Positions 57,831 to 64,000 of a stretch of 64,000 nt of DNA are shown piece by piece. The stretch spans positions 124,001-188,000 of the forward strand of contig OX621167.1 of assembly GCA_951640195.1 (NCBI GenBank), written 5' to 3'. Below the pieces are notes generated by a model. It was given only the letters and a program-made list of their open reading frames with translations, did not search any database and was not told the DNA's origin. Numbering within the stretch: position 1 is the first letter of the stretch; each line of letters opens with the position of its first letter. Made by a program: the position numbers and the translations under genes. The DNA comes from Porpolomopsis calyptriformis (lineage: Eukaryota; Basidiomycota; Agaricomycetes; Agaricales; Hygrophoraceae).

Positions 57831-58140
57831 GGTGGTTGGCGCGTCGCCGACGTAAGCGTGGGTGGGTGGTCGGCGTCTCGTCAACGAGGGGGTGGGGATC
57901 AAGGGCGAGGCCCTAACGCCCACCCGTCTCGGTCGTTGGTCGGGGGTCGGGGGTCGTTGGTGGTGGTGGTGGTGGTGGTGGCGATGGTGGTAGCCGTGGT
58001 GGAGATGGTGGTGGTGGTGACGATGGTGGTGGTGACAGTGGTGACGGTGATGGTGGTGGTGGTGGTGGTGGTGTAGGGACAAGCCGCGCGAAACGGGTGA
58101 GCCCTAATGCTCACCCGTTTCGCACTCAGGAGACCCCCCC
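56975..58140. repeat. GC-rich composite minisatellite with recurrent hairpin
   Basis: A composite module occurs three times (about 56935-57190, 57365-57735, 57805-58140). It consists of GCGTCGCCGACGTAAGCGTG, GCCCTAACGCCCACCCGTCT, a GGTGGTGGT-type run of variable length, and a hairpin. The hairpin GCGAAACGGGTGAG-loop-CTCACCCGTTTCGC has a 14-base stem and an 8-base loop at about 57118-57153 and 58086-58123, with one mismatch in the middle copy (57652-57690). Open frames here are Gly/Val/His low-complexity artefacts. Confidence 0.75.
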
Positions 58141-58580
58141 CCACCTCGTGTTGAGGTGAAGGGGTTGTGGGGGGTTGGGACGCGGTGGGGGGGCAAGGGG
58201 ATGTAGGGGGTCGGGGGTCGGGACGCGGTGGGGCGAGGGGAGGTGGAGGTGGAGGTGGTGTTGGTGGTGCTCGGGTACCACGAGTCAGCGCGAACGAATA
58301 GGGATCTCCGCCCGTTCGTTCCGTGCGCTGGGCGATTCGCTCGGTCGCCCCGGCCGTGCGTAAGGCGGGGGCGAGGGCGTGGGGGGTCGGGACGCGGTGG
58401 GACGGCGAAGGGTGGTTGTGGGTGGCCGTGGTCGGGCACCACAAGTCAACGCGAACGAGCGGGCATCTCAGCCCATTCGTTCCGTGCTCTGGGCGATTGG
58501 CTAGGTCGTCCCTGTCGTGCGTGGGACGGGGGCGAGGGTGTGGGGGGTCGGGACGCAGTGGGACGGCGGGGGTGGTGATG
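58141..58580. repeat. GC-rich tandem repeat of about 160 bp next to the gap
   Basis: Two copies of a unit starting GGGTACCACGAGTCAGCGCG (about 58273) and GGGCACCACAAGTCAACGCG (about 58434) share CCCGTTCGTTCCGTGCGCTG-like text and GGGGTCGGGACGCGGTGGGA. Such sequence is hard to assemble and probably explains the Ns. Confidence 0.6.
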
Positions 58581-58780
58581 NNNNNNNNNNNNNNNNNNNN
58601 NNNNNNNNNNNNNNNNNNNNNNNNNNNNNNNNNNNNNNNNNNNNNNNNNNNNNNNNNNNNNNNNNNNNNNNNNNNNNNNNNNNNNNNNNNNNNNNNNNNN
58701 NNNNNNNNNNNNNNNNNNNNNNNNNNNNNNNNNNNNNNNNNNNNNNNNNNNNNNNNNNNNNNNNNNNNNNNNNNNNNNNN
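58581..58780. other. Assembly gap (200 Ns)
   Basis: Exactly 200 N characters, a round length typical of a placeholder of unknown true size. Order and orientation across it are not proven. Confidence 0.99.
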
Positions 58781-59293
58781 AAGATCGAGAGTGAACTTGG
58801 TCAAATCTTCCATAGAACATCCAGCAAATATCCTCGAGATATCGATTAGGTTGACGTTACCCGGCCGTCTTAGTCGTAATCCAGAGAGGGTAACTTCCCT
58901 GAGCCACACGTTGTGGAAAAAGTTTAGGTGCGTGAGTTCGACGCAGTCATCTTCATGCGGGGTTAGCGATAAAACCCAGACACATAGGAATAACCTGAAA
59001 CACTGACAACCGGACGTATTGAATCCCAACCTGGTGACCCTCAGGTTGCTCCCAGCCCTCTTCAAATTTTGCTGAACCCAACCGCCGTGCCAATTCCTGA
59101 TGGAGGTGAATTCAAGGAAACGAATCGGGTGTTGCGGCTTTGGCATTGGATCGACAAGCATGTATCGGGCCAGGAATGGAAACACAACGGAGGCAAAGTT
59201 CCTGTTTACTAGTGCCAGTGCGAGCAGATCTTGGGACGAGTTCTGAATGTAGGGGATAATTTTGAGCCACAGATCTATGGGAAGGGAAATCAT
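58781..59293 (-). CDS. F-box-like protein 2, copy 3 (3' end lost in gap)
   Basis: This is the N-terminal part (about 170 residues) of the gene described at 6844-7647, starting at the ATG at 59293. It is intact up to the Ns and shares Asp (LDLTRAN context) with unit 2. The C-terminus is missing from the assembly. Confidence 0.65.
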
Positions 59294-59408
59294 GATGGAT
59301 GATGGTGGTTTTGGGAGACTTTCGGCTGCTCTATATACTAAGTCGACCTCGACGCTTTGACTCACTCTCAACTAAAATCGATTATTCACGTGGCTAGGGT
59401 CGCTTAAA

Positions 59409-59974
59409 ATGCCACAGTTTGACAGGGTGAACCTGAACGGTCCTCTACTACGACCATCTCCAGCAGTCTTCTTCATGACTGTGTCCGCGTCGCCTCACTT
59501 GGCCACTAGATCTCAATCTCAGAGGGTTATGACCTCAGACCAGATGGAGGGTGAGGGAAACCCCATGGGACCAGGATCTGCGGGGAATCAAAGTCACGCT
59601 GCCCAACATCACCAGGTGAGCTTGCTCTTTTCCTTTTTTTCAGGTTGACAGAGGGGACGTGTTAGGCGAATGAGATGAACATCCCCAAAGCTGTCAGCCC
59701 GAGAAGAAGAAAGCAATGGAAGGCCAAATTTTTGTCGGATGAGGAAACTGAAGAAACACTACCGACCGTCTATGTCAATTCAAAGAACACGAAGATGACA
59801 ACCATAGCAGAGCCGTCGGTAAACACCCAGTCGACAACGGATGGCGATGGCAAGATAGCCGAAGAGATCCAGCAAACAATCCACTGTGGGATCGTCACTG
59901 CGCCAACCCAGCCGGGGACTGATAATGACCCCATTGGACCACAGTCGACGGAGAGCCATGGGATTGATGGTTAG
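59409..59974 (+). CDS. Possible small gene, copy 3
   Basis: Same two segments as at 7763-8328, with a Thr-to-Met change (CpG transition at about 59530) and a G-to-A at the +4 position of the possible donor (GTGAGC instead of GTGGGC). Confidence 0.3.
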
Positions 59975-61212
59975 GGGTCAGAGAGATCAAAACGATTTCA
60001 AACGGTTACGGCGAGAGGATGGAAATGCTGAGGTTGGGATCGAACGGTAAGGCTTTCATTAAAAAATCTGAATATCAGGCCCCTGTGTTGAATAATATGG
60101 TTATCAAGATTCGGCACGCAATCTCTCGGATGCAGTAGAGAAGCATGGATGGTGACCCTTGCCATCCCTCCCGTCTGTAGATTCCACCTTGTTCTCCCTT
60201 AGCCAACTTCCTCTTTACCTTCTTCTCAGGGTGGCCCTCGTACCCATTCTCACTCCCGCACTCTCTTTTCCTACATTTCATCTGCTCACGCACGTCGGAT
60301 ATTCCCTATGAATTGAATTTTCATTATGACCTTTTGTGTTGGTATCCAGATGACCACTCACCAAGGTGCAAACCATTCACCGCTTCTCCAACATCATCAA
60401 GGATGGCAGTCACGCTCCATTACAAAGTGAGAAATAAGTGATTCTGAGTCGTCTGAAGAAGCACAAAGATGTCTTTCAGCCGTACTTTAATCTTATGTTG
60501 CTATACTAGGTGTACCCGAGGCCCTTTACCTTGGCATGTCGTAGATTGACGGCATTTAAAGTTTTCTTAGCAGGCAAGTATTGCGTTCCATAATACAGGC
60601 TATCGATAAGGTTGAAGACATTAGCAAACCTTTGCCAAAATGAGACTGTTGGAAGGAAGGGAAGGGAAATCAACGAAAAACAGTAACTAAATCACTCAAT
60701 CACCCCCTCACATCTTTTCAGTGATGAAAATTTCTAGTTACTGAAAAACAATACCACAGAGTAGGTTTGTAGGTGCGGATCATTAGCAAATTGGAAAACT
60801 TACATTTAGCTAAGGCGGCAGCTGACTAGTCTACATTAAATTGACTTCACCATGCCCAAAGTACATCTAATCATTGCATGATCACCACGAATCAGTGCCA
60901 GTTGATCTGTTTATCAGTAAATTTCAGTTACGAATGCTGTAATACAATGAGAAAGTCGCTACTATTCAAACGAGAAAAAGAGACCTTCGGTGATAAAATT
61001 TCATCGATTTTAGTTCCAATGGAGATGACCTCAACATCTCACTTGATTTTATGGTTCATCCTTCTTTTATAATTACACTCACGATTGTCCAAACTGCCTC
61101 TTTTGAAGTGCGCAGCCAAGCATAAGTTATGCTGGGCTCGATTTGAACACCTACCAAATATAGGATTAACAAACATTCACAAGTTCCGAAAGCACTACCG
61201 AATCCGAATCCA

Positions 61213-62647
61213 ATGGCAGATCTCGATTTTATTCTCAACGATACCCATAGATGGCAGGATGGCATCTCAGAGGTTCAACCAAGCAGCTGGCTGTGTCTAT
61301 TTGAATTGGAGAATTCAAAGAACTACCTGTTCAAACCGATGGGTTCCGACACAAAGATACGCTGGAAGTATTTTCCATTGGAATTCATTGCCTTTAATAT
61401 CATCACGAATCAGTCTCGCCACTTTTCCTTGCCATTCATGCTGTGCCAACAGGTTGCGTTTCTTGATCTTCAATATTGGGCTAGCCTGGTTTCTGGAGAT
61501 AAATCGATGTCGCGCTATTTAGAGCTGCTAAGGGATGACCTCCTTGAAGAATTCTTCGCAATGGAACCCCCTTCCAGCTTTAATGAACAACCTTGGAGTA
61601 CCCGGCCTTGGGCCGTTCGAACGATGCACTCCTTTGGCCACTCAAAGCCTGACCGTGACGCTTATCTCACCACATGCAGAGAACAGGGCTGGGAGAGTTA
61701 TATGCATGGCGACCCATTGGAATATCGTACATGATGAATCGCTCCCAAAGTCCTGATGGTTTATACTACGTTCTATAATAGGATGGACAGATATTTTCAA
61801 CAAATATAAAAAACAAAATACCTGGATGAATTCGGGTCATCGTATTATAGACAGCCTTGCAAGCGCACTGAACAAAGCGAGGGAACATATCTCTGTGGGC
61901 CCTTCAAACGTTTTACTCTCTGCAGCCGACCTTCTCGACAAAGGCGACACCTGTTTGGCACAACAAGCTGGTGTGTGAATGGGATCCATCGCTCTCATGC
62001 TACATCAGATATCCTGACTAAACGATCAGCCACAGTCAAGATCCCTGAGTTCGATATAAGTATCGACCCAACACATGTGGATAAATCACCATTGGATGTC
62101 GCATTGGCACATTCTACCTCAAAAGCTAGTACGTGAATGGGATCTATGGGTCTCATGCCACACCAGATATCAAATATCTAGACTGATGATGATGATCAGC
62201 CACAGAGGAGATTTCTTCTTCATTCGCAGGCGAAATCGAACAGAGGCTTAGGGCTCCATTGCCAACATGCATCGTGCAGCCAAACAAGTTAGTTCATTCA
62301 GCCGCTCGATAACTTAGCATCCTTTGACTACTGTATAGCAGACAATCATCTACACGTGTGGCCGTGGTACGAACCTCGGAACCTCCAAGTAGGCAGGCTA
62401 CTCAACGTGAATTTATTTATTGCGTATTGATTTATTAACTTATTCTTATTCTTATTTCTCTCCCACTTCAACAGCACAGGTTGAACGAGGGAAAAACTAC
62501 AAACAAAACAAGTGGAAGCGGAATAAAAAGAAGAAAATGAAGGCAGCTCTATTACGAGAGACAGAGGCTGAGTTAGCTGCACGCAACCCACCCAGCCAAC
62601 CGACGCGACCCAACCATTCAACCACACGGGTGAACCGAGGGAGATAA
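61213..62647 (+). CDS. WAVR/HSFGHS-family protein, copy 3
   Basis: This is the gene of 9567-11001 with splice-site differences. The first donor is GTACAT (61727-61732) instead of GTACGT, changing the +5 base, and the last exon base before a later donor is A instead of G (about 62128). If splicing fails at the first donor, translation ends at a TGA a few codons on (61732-61734). The basic C-terminus is intact. Confidence 0.55.
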
Positions 62648-62978
62648 TAGCTTCAAGGGTGTAGCGCATCTGCTAGGCCAAACACTAACCGCAAGTACAA
62701 CGTGGGGCTCTATCTCCCTAAGGGATAGGGAGTCCAGAAGCTGCCACCTTTCTGTATATGTAAATAAAGCAGATTGTGTTCGGCATATCTACTAGGTTAC
62801 ATGAGGTTGTAATTGGTTTCATCGCAGGCAAGGTAATGTATGTATTCATGTATGTTTTTTTTTTTTTCACGTGAGACATGAGCATCAAAGTCCAACTCAA
62901 TTGTATCGATTGTAAAACTGTAACAAAGTACAGGCATATGATAGCAGCACATCAATAGATAATGAATAGAAACTGTCC

Positions 62979-64000
62979 CTATGGCGGTGGAAGAAAAAGT
63001 TTGGTGGATAAACATTTTTCTTCACTGAGCGCCATCCAATGCTCTCCACTGACGAGTACTTCTGACTCCATAGCTGTCAGGCTGATTCCTGCCCTTTCTA
63101 GTATCGCCTTGATCTGTTTCTGGGCCTCGTTGATTTCTCCTTCTTCCTCCTGAAAAAGGACATCCCACTCGGTCATCGGAAGGTCTGGCCTTTTCTGCTC
63201 ACCCGGCAAAAGGTACTCATTCGATTTGAGAATCATTCTGGCCAGCGCCAAGAATGGCCGTCGATATATTTCTGGAAAGCTAGCTTTTAAACAAAAATGA
63301 GGGGATATCATTCATTCATGTGCTCACTTCGACTTTTGGCGACATGTGGAAGCGCTAAAACCATGCGAGAAAGCAACCTTGAGACGTGGTGATTTGCATT
63401 TGTTGAAAAATGACCATGCATATGGTCGAAGTCCCGCGATTGTTCAGTGAGGTGAAGCGTCTCATAGGTATAAAAGTGACCTCCCGAACAATAGCTTGGC
63501 GTGGGGGTGTATACGGCATGCCAAATGCCAGGAGGCATAATTCTGACACATAGAATCAATATATGAGCATGAGTAATCAATTTTTAGAGCGTTAATAATA
63601 TAAAAACTTACAGAATCTCCCCTGCAGAAAGAAACGTCGTGAAAATCTGAGCATGTTGATTCAGTTGGTGTAGTTGACTGAAGCAAATATCCTTGTGCAG
63701 GCTGCGCAACTTGTTCCGGGAGTTGTGACTTTTTGTGTATCTAGGTCGAATAATGGCCCAAATTTTTATCCCGGCGTGCGCATAGATCCAGGTACACAAG
63801 CCGTTAGCATCCTTGTGGGGGAATGTTACGAAGCCAGCATGCGTCAGCAGGTTCCACTGCATCATTTGCCAGGTGCACATCCGAATAACCTGTGGCCCTG
63901 GAAGGACTAGTTCTTGTCGAGTATTCGGCATCTTGTGATGCTTCGACTTGTCCTTTGGAGGGTGCTTCCAAAACTTCGCGAATGATTCATGTTTTGTGAG
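62979..64000 (-). CDS. WAVR/HSFGHS-JmjC fusion, copy 3 (C-terminal part)
   Basis: This is the C-terminal exons of the gene at 11332-14014. The H-x-D segment, the PPGIWHAVYTP segment and the tail are present. A 3-base deletion near 63330 removes one Arg before an intron, and Glu becomes Lys near the C-terminus (LSTKLFLPPP). The N-terminal part lies beyond the window. Confidence 0.7.

Larger units (their letters stand above)
58781..64000. repeat. Partial third copy of the unit
   Basis: Starting right after the Ns, the sequence matches unit 2 from about 36445 to 41664 and runs to the window edge. It differs from unit 2 at about a dozen transitions, a poly-T length change and a 3-base deletion near 63330. 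It is therefore more diverged from unit 2 than unit 1 is over the same segment. Its left part is lost in the gap and its right part lies beyond the window. Confidence 0.93.

Noticed and set aside
58323..59006. A + strand frame across the gap
   Set aside because: It runs through Ns and antisense to the F-box gene. There is no independent support.
57899..59371. A 490-codon minus-strand frame spanning the gap
   Set aside because: It joins the real F-box start to low-complexity GC-rich text through 200 Ns that happen to stay in frame. The fusion is an artefact of the gap.
1..64000. A Starship or KDZ-type transposon assignment
   Set aside because: No DUF3435/YR captain and no KDZ transposase motif could be recognised. 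The C48 protease alone is not enough.

Overview
This window reads as nuclear DNA of a basidiomycete fungus, most likely an agaricomycete (mushroom-forming) species. Genes are cut by many short introns of about 45-60 bases with GT(A/G)NGT donors and CTAAY-like branch points. The families present (expanded F-box proteins, JmjC-like proteins, kinesin-light-chain-type TPR repeats, a Ty1/copia remnant, Cys-rich nuclear proteins) are also typical of that group. No species can be named from sequence alone.

Layout. Most of the window is one 29,310-base unit repeated head to tail. Bases 1-26450 are a left-truncated copy (unit 1), 26451-55760 are a copy I read as complete (unit 2), and 58781-64000 are part of a third copy that follows a run of 200 Ns (58581-58780). 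Units 1 and 2 differ at only 17 sites that I found by eye. All 17 are transitions and 14 lie at CpG. The unit junction (26450|26451) lies inside an imperfect inverted repeat. Between unit 2 and the gap (55761-58580) lies unrelated sequence: degenerate 150-160-base repeats, then a GC-rich block of decayed TPR coding fragments, GGT-type minisatellites and a repeated perfect hairpin.

Gene order in one unit (unit 2): a Cys-rich, Ala/Pro-repeat nuclear protein (-); a Ulp1/C48 SUMO-type protease (+); an AT-hook protein (-); two F-box-like paralogues forming a large inverted repeat with a copia fragment in its centre (+,-); a weak small gene (+); a paralogue family with a WAVR...HSFGHS signature, present three times, once fused to a JmjC dioxygenase domain (+,-,-); a Hst3/Hst4-like sirtuin (-); a BAH-PHD protein (-); a roughly 1,646-residue uncharacterised protein (+); and a 14-unit tandem array with a period close to 147 bases. 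I rebuilt most of these genes from several short reading frames joined by introns, so the exon joins are predictions.

How the genes may work together. The unit carries an unusual concentration of chromatin-type proteins (SUMO protease, AT-hook, JmjC, sirtuin, BAH-PHD), has inverted repeats where units meet, and ends in a satellite array. It could be a very large mobile or amplifying element whose cargo manipulates host chromatin, or a host gene cluster amplified by tandem duplication. False duplication of haplotypes during assembly is a third possibility. No recognisable transposase was found.
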